Source of the DNA: CAWAPS01 sp963783945
GTDB lineage: Bacteria; Actinomycetota; Acidimicrobiia; Acidimicrobiales; Palsa-688
Reading direction: 5' to 3'
DNA length: 64,000 bases
Assembly: GCA_963783945.1 (NCBI GenBank)
Contig: CAWAPS010000005.1
Location: 124,001-188,000, forward strand
Made by a program: the position numbers and the translations under genes. Below the pieces are notes generated by a model. The model made no database searches and was not told the DNA's origin. It worked only from the letters and a program-made list of their open reading frames with translations. Shown here in pieces: positions 42,736 through 51,560 of this stretch. Position 1 is the first letter of the stretch, and the number at the start of each line of letters is the position of its first letter.

Positions 42736-43358
42736 GGCCTTTCTCCAGTGTCTCCGGCCACGACTGGGGCGTCGCCGCCCTGGGCTGTGTCGAACAGAGC
42801 CGTCCGGTCGCAATGCCACCGCCGCCAAGACGGTCCGGATGGCTTGGCGTCGATTTCAGCACGGCCGGCTCGGCGAGGACCGCTCAGGCCAAGTTGCGGT
42901 TCGAGAAGACGACCGGGTTGAGCGCCAGTCAAGCCTGTGTAGTTCATCTGTTGGTGGGGAGTCCGGTGCGCATCGAGAGCTTCAACGAGATTGGAATCTT
43001 CGACCAGCTGGATGGGGGCGGGAAGGTTCAACAAATAGCCGGAGCGCCGACGGCCACCCGGCCCCTCGACTCGGCCCCGGGCCACCAACCCGGCCCTCAC
43101 AAGATGTGAGACGGCCCGCGCTGCGGTGTCTTTGGTGACCCCGAGGCCGACGGCGATATCGCGGACTCCCACGGCCACCGCCCAGCCCTGGTCGGTGCGG
43201 TGAGAGCTGAGGGCCAGGTGCTGTAGCGCCGTCCACCCCAACGGACCAAGCCGCTGTCGCCAGGGCAGGCTATCTGGGGCGATAACGAGCGCCGGCCGAG
43301 GTCGCCCGCCCTTGTGGCTTATCGCGGTGGCGGTAGCCGAAGTCCTAGTTTGGTTCAC
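42732..43358 (-). CDS. Winged helix-turn-helix DNA-binding protein
   Basis: 208 residues from GTG 43358, five bases after GGAGGA and overlapping the stop of the gene before it (GTGA). The segment GWAVAVGVRDIAVGLGVTKDTAARAVSHLVRAGLVARGRVEG is a winged helix-turn-helix of the type seen in plasmid replication or MarR-like regulators, preceded by LGPLGWTALQHLALSSH. The C-terminal 80 residues are not recognised. It may regulate the element or take part in its replication or excision. Confidence 0.8.
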   Translation of the reverse strand: MNQTRTSATATAISHKGGRPRPALVIAPDSLPWRQRLGPLGWTALQHLALSSHRTDQGWAVAVGVRDIAVGLGVTKDTAARAVSHLVRAGLVARGRVEGPGGRRRSGYLLNLPAPIQLVEDSNLVEALDAHRTPHQQMNYTGLTGAQPGRLLEPQLGLSGPRRAGRAEIDAKPSGPSWRRWHCDRTALFDTAQGGDAPVVAGDTGERP

Positions 43359-43585
43359 GATTTCCTCCGAGTGCGAGTCGGTCTCTCACCTAAGAGGCGT
43401 TTCGCCATCCCGGCTATTACGACGGACCTGGAGCCACCTCGCTCGAAGGACGGTCGTGGAGGTGTGATCGAGACTCCGGCTGAGTTGATGCCCATGCTGT
43501 CTGTAGGCGGTCGAACAACCAGCAGCCGCCGAGCCGGTCCCGGCGGACCGAACCCGATGGCCTTTTCATGCCGTTGTGGGTTCAT
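43355..43585 (-). CDS. Small hypothetical protein, first gene of the minus-strand operon
   Basis: 76 residues from ATG 43585, with AGGAG eight bases upstream. It is proline-rich in the first half (GFGPPGPARRLLVVRPPTDSM) and very basic at the end (RLLGERPTRTRRKS). Its last codons contain the ribosome site GGAGGA of the next gene, and its stop overlaps that gene's GTG. This coupling supports translation. The function is unknown. Confidence 0.55.
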   Translation of the reverse strand: MNPQRHEKAIGFGPPGPARRLLVVRPPTDSMGINSAGVSITPPRPSFERGGSRSVVIAGMAKRLLGERPTRTRRKS

Positions 43586-44134
43586 CAGCTCTTCTCCTGG
43601 GGGATTCGACGGGGTGTTTGACATGGGGATCGGGCCGTCACCTGTCAGCGATGGCGGAACGCGAAGTGCGTCCTTCACTCTTCGGGGCCGGGGGTGGCTG
43701 ATTTGCTGCATCGAGCTCCCGCTGGCCTGTCACCGGTGACGGGATGATGCGACGAAGCGGTTTGTGTTCCCCCCAGCGGGACGTAGAAAAGTAGGCCTAG
43801 ATTCGTGCGGTTACTGTCATGAATATGCGGACAACAGCAGACGGTTTTGTGTCCTGTTCTTCGAGACAAATCCACGGAGCCGAAACGCTGTCGAATCCAC
43901 CGCCAACGTCAGTACCTCAGCAACTACAACGAAAAGCACTCCTACTAACTCCACCTCTGCACGGCACCTCACCGCCCAGATCATCTATTCATCCCACCAA
44001 TAATCACCTGCCTTCCACCCAATATCACCCCACAAAGGTCACTTCTACCTGATACAAATGCCGAAAGAGAGAATACGGTTGCAACCCCGGGGGGTTGCCG
44101 AGAGCAGCGAGCCGGCGCGAAGGAGGTGAGGCCA
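43586..44134. other. Gene-free stretch upstream of the relaxase, oriT candidate
   Basis: About 550 bases with no credible frame. From about 43,790 to 44,090 the DNA becomes poorer in G and rich in C, A and T on this strand, unlike the rest of the window (for example CACCTGCCTTCCACCCAATA near 44,007). Such strand asymmetry just before a relaxase gene fits an origin of transfer and its leader. No clear nic-site inverted repeat was identified. Promoters for the two divergent operons should also lie here. Confidence 0.4.
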
Positions 44135-45271
44135 GTGGCGTGGATGAGAATGATGGGGGCGGAGTCGGTCGAGTATCACCGGTCCACCGTGCTCGAGCGC
44201 GGCGACGACTATCCGGGGATGGCTCTGTCCTACTACGCGTCGCGAGGCGAGACGCCGCTTCGCTGGGGCGGCACCGGGGCCTTCGCTTTGGGCCTGGAAG
44301 GCCCCGTCAGCGCCGAGGAGTACGAAGCGGTCTACGGTCCCGGCGGGGCCCGCCACCCCGCCACCGGGCAGCGGTTGGTGTCGGCCCGACGGCCCGGTAT
44401 GGAGCTGGTGATCTCGGCGCACAAGAGCGTCGCCGAGTTGGGAGTGATCGGCCGGGCCGAGGACATGCATCAGATCATGGACGCCGAGCGCGACGCCACC
44501 TTGGGCTACCTCGATCAGGTGACCTGCAACGTCGGCGGCCGGCGAGGTCGGTCGGCCACGGTGACACCGACGGGCGGGCTGGTCTACGCCCACACCCGCC
44601 ACGCAACCTCGCGCGCTGGGGATCCTTGCCCACACGATCATGTGCTGCTGGCCAACGTGGTCGAGATGCGCGACAGCCTGGGCGGTTGGAAGGCCGCGGA
44701 TACCGCCCTGTGGCGGGAACATCTGCACGCCGCCACCATGGTCGGGCGGGTCGCGGCAGCCCGGGTCGCGGTCGAACTCGGATACGGCATCGAGGCGGAT
44801 CAGGGCCCGTCGGGACGGCTTCGGCACTGGAGGATCGCCGGCGTTCCCGAGGAGGTCATCGACGTGCATTCGAAGCGGGCGGCCGAGATCGATGTCGAAT
44901 GTCAACGTCGTGGGGCCCACTCCTCGCGGGCCCGGTCGGTGGCGGCGAGGGCCACCCGCCAGGCCAAGGAACATGCGGTGGGCGGTGAGCTGGTGGGACG
45001 GTGGCGGGCCGAGCTGGAGGCGATCGGATGGCCGGTACAGCGGCTCACCCAGGCCATAGACAACTCTGGCCGCGAGCTGGGCTCACCGGCGAAACTGTCG
45101 TTGAAAACGGTTCGGGCCATGCTCGGTGACGTGCTGTCATCAGATGGGGACCTGGCCCGGCGGAAGGTCTTCTCCCGCCGCCACATGATCGTCGAGATGG
45201 CCCCGCTTCTGTTCGGGCAGGACCCCAGGATCCTCGACTTGCTCGCCGATCGGGCGCTGGCAAGATCCTGA
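44135..45271 (+). CDS. MobF-type relaxase domain (TrwC/TraA family), separated from its helicase by a frameshift
   Basis: 378 residues from GTG 44135, eight bases after AAGGAGG; GTG 44126 overlaps that site. The relaxase fold is visible: an N-terminal region with YHRSTVLERGDDYPGMALSYYASRGE and the active-site box PGMELVISAHKSVAEL. The metal-binding His cluster is in VYAHTRHATSR and then CPHDHVLLAN. The catalytic Tyr of MobF proteins is normally near the N-terminus; here the frame begins at or close to it. The frame stops at TGA 45269. One extra base there separates it from the helicase part that follows at once in the next frame, so the gene is probably damaged. Confidence 0.85.
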   Translation: MAWMRMMGAESVEYHRSTVLERGDDYPGMALSYYASRGETPLRWGGTGAFALGLEGPVSAEEYEAVYGPGGARHPATGQRLVSARRPGMELVISAHKSVAELGVIGRAEDMHQIMDAERDATLGYLDQVTCNVGGRRGRSATVTPTGGLVYAHTRHATSRAGDPCPHDHVLLANVVEMRDSLGGWKAADTALWREHLHAATMVGRVAAARVAVELGYGIEADQGPSGRLRHWRIAGVPEEVIDVHSKRAAEIDVECQRRGAHSSRARSVAARATRQAKEHAVGGELVGRWRAELEAIGWPVQRLTQAIDNSGRELGSPAKLSLKTVRAMLGDVLSSDGDLARRKVFSRRHMIVEMAPLLFGQDPRILDLLADRALARS

Positions 45272-45290
45272 GGCGATCCCTCTGGTCGGG

Positions 45291-45824
45291 GTGGCCGGCG
45301 CCCGCGAACAGCCCTACGCGTTGGCTTCGGTGCTCGCTGTCGAGCAGGCCATCGCCGACGCGGTGGGGCGCCAGTTGGAGCGCAGCGACGCCCCTACCAC
45401 CAGCCCAGCCGCGGTCGACAAAGCGATCGCGGCGGCCGAGCAGATCCTCGGTGCAGCCCTGTCGGCCGAGCAGCGCCAGGCGGCTCTTGGTATCTGCCGC
45501 TCCGGACGGGGCGCGGAGCTGGTGGTGGGCGTGGCCGGGGCAGGCAAAACCACAATGCTCAAGGTGGTGGCGGCAGCCTATGAGGCATCGGGTTGTCAGG
45601 TCGTCGGGACCGCCACCTCGGGCCAGGCCGCCCGCACCCTGGGCCGGGAAGCAGAGGTGGCGGAGACGCGGACGTTGGCCAGTCTGCTGTGGCGAATCGA
45701 CCACGACCGGCTCATCCTGGACGACCGAACAATGGTCATCTTGGACGAGGCCGGCATGACCGAAGACGCCCACCTGGTCGCGCCTCACCGCCCGCGTAGA
45801 CGCGGCCGGGCGCCAAACTCGTGA
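45291..45824 (+). pseudogene. Relaxase-helicase fragment: helicase N-terminal part
   Basis: This frame continues the relaxase: upstream codons give AIPLVGVAGAREQPYALASVLAVEQAI, the usual linker after a TrwC relaxase domain. Walker A is VVGVAGAGKTTMLKV and Walker B TMVILDEAGMTEDAHLV. After DAHLVA it runs out of frame (PHRPRRRGRAPNS). One inserted C after 45,782 and a second near 45,812 would restore LTARVDAAGAKLVIVGDHHQLG. It has no start of its own that suits a protein, so it is best seen as part of one broken relaxase gene. Confidence 0.8.
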
Positions 45825-46046
45825 TAGTCGGCGACCACCACCAGCTCGGCGCGGTCGGGCCGGGCGGGGCGCTCGCCGCCCTGGTACGCCGCCACCCCGA
45901 CTCGGTCCACCGCCTCGTCGAGAACCGCCGCCAGCGCCACCCCGGCGAACGCCGGGCCCTGGCCGAGCTGCGCGACGGCGAAGTGGCCAAAGCGGTCGCC
46001 TGGTACCACAGCCAGGGCCGCATCCACACCGCCCCCGGACCGCGAC
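45821..46046 (+). pseudogene. Relaxase-helicase fragment: middle part
   Basis: The frame reads IVGDHHQLGAVGPGGALAALVRRHPDSVHRLVENRRQRHPGERRALAELRDGEVAKAVAWYHSQGRIHTAP, a superfamily 1 helicase motif III (GDHHQLGAV) and the following segment. Near 46,042 one extra G shifts it out of frame; the next fragment continues with DRDQALQQAVEAW. The open frame after this point has no protein-like content. Confidence 0.75.
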
Positions 46047-46052
46047 CAAGCC

Positions 46053-47327
46053 TTGCAGCAAGCGGTCGAGGCCTGGGCCTCCGATGTAGCCGGCGGGCAC
46101 CATACGGGCCTGTACGCCTGGCGGCGAGCCAACGTGGCCGCCCTCAACCAACACGCCCGGGAATGGATGGAGACTTCAGGCCGGCTGAACGGCCCCGAGC
46201 TGGTCTGCGCCGGCGGGAACCGCTACCGGGCCGGAGACCAAGTTGTCACGCTGGCCCCCGGCCTCGACGGCACACTGGTGACCTCCCAGCGCGCCGTCAT
46301 CAAGGCGGTGGACCCGGGCCAGCGCATCCTGAGGCTTCGCACAGACAATGGCCAGACGGTACAACTCGACACGGAGGAGGCCGGGTCCGACCGGCTGGGC
46401 TACGGGTACGCCACCACCGTGCACCGGGCCCAGGGCGCCACCGTCGAACGGGCCCACCTCTTTGCCGACGGCGGGGGACGCGAACTGGCATACGTGGCTC
46501 TGTCCCGCGCCCGGCAAGCCACCCAGGTGTGGGCAGTCGCCGACGATCTGCCGCAATCCGTCGAGGATCTCCGCCGGGACTGGGCCACCCGGCGCACCCC
46601 CGCCTGGGCCATCGATACCGCCCTACCCGACCCCGCGACCCTCGACCGCCAGCGCTACCAGGCTCTGTCCCAGGAGCACCAAGCCCGCTACGCCGCCGTC
46701 ATCCATGCCGAGAAAACCATCGCCAGCCAAGCCGTAGTCGGCATCAACCTGCCAGACCGGACCGCCACCCTCGGCCAGGCCGAACAGGCTCTCCACGCGG
46801 CCCGGCAAGCCAGGGCTGATCTCGACCGCGGCACCGGACTCTGGGCCGACACTGACCCGGGACGGGCGGTCCGGGACCTGACCGAAGTCCGAGCGGCCCG
46901 GGAGCGGGCCGAGCACATCGCCGAGCAAGGGGCCCGCTGGCGGGATCGCCACGCCGCCAGCAAACAAGCCAAACAGTGGGACCGGCGAGAAGGCGACGCT
47001 CAGCAACGCTGGGACACCCTCGTGGCCCCCCGGATCGACTGTCTCGACCAGGAGATCGCCCGCCACCAAGCCACCCTTGACCACGCCTCTGCCCGTTTCG
47101 AGCGTCGGAAAGCGAGCACCGGGGCGGTCATCGACCACGGCCGCCAGCACCAGCGCCAGGTCTGGGCGCTAGCCGGCCGACTTGACCACCGCCGCGCCGA
47201 GATCGACGGCCTGCCATCCCGGGTCGACACCTCGCAGTCCGCCGCCCGCTACCGACACGACCATCTGGTGGCGACAACGGCCGAGCATCAGCCGGTCTTG
47301 GCCGTGCCCCCAAGCATCGAGTTGTAG
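46053..47327 (+). pseudogene. Relaxase-helicase fragment: C-terminal part
   Basis: 424 residues. The segments GLYAWRRANVAALNQHAREWM, YGYATTVHRAQGATVERAHLF (helicase motif V) and ELAYVALSRARQATQVW (motif VI) are the end of the TraI/TrwC-type helicase. A long charged helical tail (from about RTATLGQAEQALHAARQARADL) follows, common in actinobacterial relaxases. It is the fourth piece of a protein of about 1,060 residues. It could be translated alone from ATG 46053, but would lack a working ATP site. Confidence 0.8.
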
Positions 47328-47433
47328 GCCCTGTACCGCGGATCCCTCCTCGGAACGCTTGGCGTAACTTCGGGGTCAAACCGGGCGATCTCCTAAGAGC
47401 CCGCCTAGCGTCGCGTGATTCGAGCCGCTTCTC

Positions 47434-48714
47434 GTGTCTACTACGGTTCGTCGTATGTCTGCTGGAGCGGCCCGAGGTTTGATCTCGTGGCGCGAGTTCC
47501 TGGGCGTGACCGGCGCCGTGGCCGTCGGTGCGGGTCTGGGCGCCGGCGGATCAGCGTGGGTGGACGGTCACGGAGGGTCCTTCTCTCCAGATGCGTCCGG
47601 ATCGATAGAGCCATTCTTCGGTAACCACCAGGGAGGAATAGCAACACCGGCGCAGAGCTACTCCAAGTTCGCGACGTTCGACGAATAACCGACAAACGTA
47701 GTGACGTGGGATGGCTCCTGAAGGCGTGGACCGAGATGAGCGCCCGCCTGACCTCAGGCCAGCCGTCGGCCCGACCCACGAGCCCGACCTCGCCACAGGC
47801 CGACAGCGGAGAAGCCGTGGGCTTGCCGCCGGCTGGCTCACCGTGAACGTCGGGTTCGGTCCGAGCCTCTTTTCATCCCTTGGCACGGACCGCTTCGGCC
47901 TCCGAGATCGAGCCCCGGTTCCCCTCGTCGATCTTCCGTCGTACCCTTGTGACCGGTTGAGCCGGTCAAGCGAGGGTGGGGACCTGACGGTTCACGCGTG
48001 CTCCGACGATCCCCAGGTTGCTTTCCATACGGTGCGGCAACTGGCTCGAGCCGGTCGCGGCATGGTGAGACCCGGCTGGACGCAGTCAGGCTTCAGTCCG
48101 CCGTCGCGACACGGTGATTCTCCCAGGAACCTGCTCGGGTTCAAGGACGGGACAGTCAACCCGAGCGGGACTCCGGAAATGGACGTGTTCGTCTGGGTGG
48201 GCGACGAGGGACCGGACTGGATGAAAGGCGGGACGTACCTGGTGGCTCGCCGCATCCGAATCGACCTGGAGCGATGGGACCTCACGTCGCTGAGCACTCA
48301 GGAGACGACTATCGGCCGCCACAAGGCCAGCGGGGCGCCGCTGGGTGGATCGAAGAAGTCGGACCCCCTCGATCTTTCGGCCCGGACGCCAGAGGGATCC
48401 CCGGTTATCCAGTTGATTCCCACGTCCGGCTGGCCTCGCCGGAGGACAACTGGGGCGCCAAGATGCTGCGTCGGAGTTTCTCTTATGACAACGGCACGAT
48501 CGATGAAAACGGCACTTCCGTGTCTGATGCGGGCACATTCTTCGCTTGTTACCAGCGCTATCCCGAGGTGGCGTTCGTCCTGATATTCCGCAAGCTCGCT
48601 GAAGAGGATGCTCTCACACCGTTCACCGTCCATACCGCCAGCGCCATCGCCGCCATCCCGGCAGCAGCCGCCGAACCCGGGGACTGGATCGGTCGCCTGC
48701 TACTCGACGGTTGA
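47434..48714 (+). pseudogene. DyP-type peroxidase, broken by at least three frameshifts
   Basis: The N-terminus (start GTG 47434 or ATG 47455) has GLISWREFLGVTGAVAVGAGL, a Tat-like signal with one Arg changed to Trp, then IEPFFGNHQGGIATPAQSY, the DyP start. After a stop at 47,688 the other frames give TVNVGFGPSLFSSLGTDRFGL, GFKDGTVNPSG (the DyP haem G-x-x-D-G motif) and finally SPEDNWGAKMLRRSFSYDNG...FACYQRYPEVAFVLI, the end of the EfeB-like enzyme. The pieces are in order but in three or four frames. Either the gene is dead or this part of the sequence has errors. Confidence 0.85.
47439..47455. promoter_or_regulatory. Imperfect palindrome at the DyP start, BlaI-like site
   Basis: TACTACG-GTT-CGTCGTA. 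It shares the CTACGAC/GTCGTAG half-site type of the perfect palindrome at 49436-49451. It lies over or just before the ATG at 47455, a place suited to repression. Confidence 0.35.
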
Positions 48715-48744
48715 GGCCAGTCGACTAGGAGGTGGCATACAGCG

Positions 48745-49254
48745 CTAGTCTCCGGCCCAGCACGCCATGATGACCGCCGCCATGGTCTCGGCCGGTGTGC
48801 CTGAGAGCTCCGCGGTAGTCGTGATGGACCGAGCCGGGTGGAGTCGACAAGCAGGACTTTCCAGTCTTTTCGCACGACGACCGAGCCGTTGTCGGTCAAA
48901 AAGGCTCCCTGGCCGAAAGCGTAGAGCGTCTGCTTGTCGCCGAACTGATGGGCCAGGTCGCTGAAGTAGGCACTGGTCTGAGACTTGGAGGACAGCTCCT
49001 TGACCGACATCGTTACTGTTCCCTGAGGAAAGGTGTAATCACAGGCGTATCGGTCGTCACTCCAGGTCGGTGTCGACACAGATAGTCGCGAGTCGCCGAG
49101 CGCACCGGTACTTCTGACTGCGCTCGACTGAGCAGACTTCGATGGAGATCGGAGAGGGATTGGGACCCGTGGCCTGCGGGCCCGAACCGGTGGAACAGCC
49201 CGAGGCGACGACCACGCTGAGCAGGCAGACTAAGAGAGCGAGCGCCGGTCTCAC
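48745..49254 (-). pseudogene. Lipoprotein of unknown function, frameshifted
   Basis: From ATG 49254: MRPALALLVCLLSVVVASGC with a lipobox at SGC, then a disordered Pro/Ser stretch. One extra C near 49,125 separates EVCSVE from AVRSTGALGDSRL. In that frame STPTWSDDRYACDYTFPQG...SVKELSSKSQTSAYFSDLAHQFGDKQTLYAFGQGAFLTDNGSVVVRKDWKVLLVD reads well. A second shift near 48,820 leads to ITTTAELSGTPAETMAAVIMACWAGD and a stop at 48745. The ordered pieces show a secreted lipoprotein of about 160 residues; as written it is broken. Confidence 0.75.
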
Positions 49255-49435
49255 CTGCTCAAACTACCAGGTGTAGTAGAGACAAGTCCACCGGATCACG
49301 GGGATGATGGTGGCACCCTGCCGGTTGGGGTGGCAGTGCTCAACGACCTGAGCCGACACCAGCCGTCGGTTTGACGGTTCCTGCCGGCGAGCAACCTGGT
49401 CTGAGTTGACGGCCCGAATTGGCTGGACAGACTTT

Positions 49436-49451
49436 CTACGACTAGTCGTAG
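49436..49451. promoter_or_regulatory. Perfect 16-bp palindrome, BlaI/CopY operator candidate
   Basis: CTACGACTAGTCGTAG, flanked by further symmetry (TCTACG..CGTAGTAGA). It lies about 100 bases before the membrane-protein pseudogene that starts the copper run, and upstream of the BlaI/CopY-type repressor in the same run. Repressors of this family bind short palindromes of this size. Confidence 0.55.
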
Positions 49452-49546
49452 TAGATGGCACGGGAAAACTGCAGGAGGTGACTCATGGCCGATCTGTCGC
49501 TCGGCTTGGCCGGGCGGCCACCAGCACAGGCCGCTGCAGTGCGGGG

Positions 49547-50456
49547 ATGATGGAGCCGCCGGATCGACGGAGGCTTCTGCAGCTCGGGCTGGCTACGGTC
49601 TGGCTGCTGGACGGGGTGCACGAGCTCCAGGCGGTGTTCTTCTGGATTTCGGCAAGACCATGATCGGCTCCACCGCCCAGGGCAGTCCGACGGTCATCGC
49701 CACCCCGATCACCTGGTCGAGCAAGATCATCGCTCACAACCCCAGCTGGACCAACGCCATCTTCGCTGCCATCCAGATCGGTCTGGGCGTGGCCATCGCG
49801 GTGCGCAGAACCACAAAGGCCGGTCTGGCGGCCTCCGTAGTCTGGTCGCTGGGTGTGTGGTGGATAGGGGAGGCTTGGGCGGGGTCCTGTCCGGAGACGC
49901 CAACACGGTCAACGGGGCTGGCGCGGTGATCCTGTACGCCCTACTGGCGGTATTGCTATGGCCCACCCAGCGTGCCTACGAAAGCACGCATTGCGAGGCG
50001 TCCCGAGTGGTGGGGCAACCGGCTGCCAACGCCTTGTGGGTGCTGTTGTGGGGGTCTTGCTTATTTCGCCCTGGCCGGGGCCAACCGGTCGGCGCAGGGC
50101 CTACACGACCTCATTTCCGGCGAAGCGACCGGCGAGCCGGGGTGGCTGCAGTGGCTGGACAAGAACGCGGCCGCTGCCGTCGCCCACCACGGATTGACGG
50201 TCTGGTCCTCCTGGCGGTGGTGTGTGCCGTGATCGCAGTGGGTATTTACCTGCCCCGGGTCGGCGCGGATGTGATCGTCGGCTTGGCTGTCCTGGTCTCT
50301 GCCGTCATCTGGGTGGTGGGGCAGAATCTGGGCGAGCTGTTCACAAACGGTGCCACGGACGTCAACTCTGGACCGCTTCTCGTCCTGATCGCACTCGCCT
50401 ACTGGAGGCCACTGAACGCAACCATTACGGCTGTGGCCGGGGCGGAAGGAGGGTGA
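49547..50456 (+). pseudogene. Polytopic membrane protein, broken into five frames
   Basis: The pieces in order are MMEPPDRRRLLQLGLATVWLLDGVHELQ, GSTAQGSPTVIATPITWSSKIIAHNP...AAIQIGLGVAIAV, GGVLSGDANTVNGAGAVILYALLAVLLWPTQR, GLAYFALAGANRSAQGLHDLISGEATGEPGWLQWLDKN and LVLLAVVCAVIAVGIYLPRVGADVIVGLAVLVSAVIWVVGQNLGELFTNGATDVNSGPLLVLIALAYWRP. Together they form one membrane protein of about 300 residues with several spans. The family occurs in actinobacterial copper or cytochrome gene runs; its role is unknown. Four single-base shifts break it. Confidence 0.8.
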
Positions 50457-50457
50457 G

Positions 50458-51165
50458 ATGGACATGACAAGCATGTCGGGCCCCACCTGGCTCGCCGACT
50501 TCTTTGCCGCGGTGATGCTCAGCGTGGCGTTCGACGTCCGGAAGGCTCGGGCGGCGTGGGCATGGTCCCGACCCACCCACGTCGACGTGGACGTGGCACA
50601 CACGGTGATGGGCGTGGCGATGGCCGGGATGCTGGTCACCGAGCTGAGCTTTGGTAGCGAGGCATTCTGGGTCGTGATCTTCTCGGTCATGGCGGCCTGG
50701 TTCGCCATGAAGGTCCTTGCTGACCTGAGAGGAAACGCCGTCGTGGGAGGCGGCACCGTTTCGGCGCATTCTCCGTCGCACGCCGGCGCCCATCTGGTCA
50801 TGGCTCTGGCCATGGTCTACATGTACGTCGCTCCTGCGGGTGGGTCCTCCGGGTTGGGCGCCGACTTCACCTGGCTGCCGCTTCTGTTCCTGATCGCCCT
50901 GCTGGGATCGGCAATTTGGGAGATCGACGCGGTGAGTCCGGTGGCTGCCGCCGCGCCGGTTCAGCCGCAACCCACGCTCTCACTGGCCGTCGGTTCGGCC
51001 ACGGTATCCGGCTCGACCGATTCGCCCGGGGTTCCTCCGGCCGATCAGAATGTGAGGCGGCCTGATGGACAAGGACAAAGGGGCCTTATCGCACCGCGGC
51101 TCGAGACCTCGGCTCATGTGGCGATGGTCGTGACTATGGGCTACATGTTGGTCGTAATGCTCTGA
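50458..51165 (+). CDS. DUF5134-type membrane protein
   Basis: 235 residues from ATG 50458, five bases after GGAGGG. About six membrane spans (TWLADFFAAVMLSVAF, TVMGVAMAGMLVTELSFG, FWVVIFSVMAAWFAMKVLADL, SHAGAHLVMALAMVYMYVA, WLPLLFLIALLGSAIW, AHVAMVVTMGYMLVVML). Met and His residues occur in several spans (HLVMALAMVYMYV, AHVAMVVTMGYML), as in copper-related membrane proteins. It is followed by the repressor gene 17 bases later. Confidence 0.82.
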   Translation: MDMTSMSGPTWLADFFAAVMLSVAFDVRKARAAWAWSRPTHVDVDVAHTVMGVAMAGMLVTELSFGSEAFWVVIFSVMAAWFAMKVLADLRGNAVVGGGTVSAHSPSHAGAHLVMALAMVYMYVAPAGGSSGLGADFTWLPLLFLIALLGSAIWEIDAVSPVAAAAPVQPQPTLSLAVGSATVSGSTDSPGVPPADQNVRRPDGQGQRGLIAPRLETSAHVAMVVTMGYMLVVML

Positions 51166-51182
51166 AGGAGAGGATCCTCGCG

Positions 51183-51560
51183 TTGGTGCAGCTGGGTGGT
51201 CTCGAGCAGCAGGTGATCGCAGTTTTATGGGAGGCCGCGCCAGCCGAGATGACCGTCCGGGAGGTGTCGGAGCACTTTCCAGATCACGCCTACACGACTG
51301 TGCTCACCGTGCTCGACCGGCTCGAGCGCAAGGGAATGGTGCGACGCATTCGTGGAGCCCGAGCCCACCGCTACGTGCCCACCGGCTCGAGAGAGGAATA
51401 TGCCGCCGCGCTCATGAGGGAGGCGCTCAGCTCGACGCCCGATCCCAACGCGGCTCTCGCCTTCTTCGCCGGCTCGGTCAGCCCCGAGGAGGCGGAGGTC
51501 CTCAGAGGGATTCTCAGCGGACGGGAATCAGGGCAGAGCCGCCGAGGGAGGGCCGGGTGA
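51183..51560 (+). CDS. BlaI/MecI/CopY-family repressor
   Basis: 125 residues from TTG 51183 (GTG 51186 also fits), preceded by AAGGAGAGG. The winged-helix part is GLEQQVIAVLWEAAPAEMTVREVSEHFPDHAYTTVLTVLDRLERKGMVRRIRGARAHRYVP, the standard BlaI start. A dimerisation part follows. BlaI-type repressors are cut by their membrane M56 partner, here in the next gene, which overlaps by four bases (GTGA). It probably controls the copper genes of this run from the CTACGAC..GTCGTAG sites. Confidence 0.93.
   Translation: MVQLGGLEQQVIAVLWEAAPAEMTVREVSEHFPDHAYTTVLTVLDRLERKGMVRRIRGARAHRYVPTGSREEYAAALMREALSSTPDPNAALAFFAGSVSPEEAEVLRGILSGRESGQSRRGRAG

Noticed and set aside
45265..45300. Programmed +1 frameshift (TCC TGA G) joining the relaxase and helicase
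   Set aside because: Three further single-base shifts occur downstream in the same protein and more in neighbouring genes, so decay or sequence error is simpler than a recoding signal.
46053..46819. Continuation of the 45821 frame as a Pro/Arg-rich protein
   Set aside because: The helicase motifs continue in another frame from 46053; the content of this frame is typical GC-rich noise.
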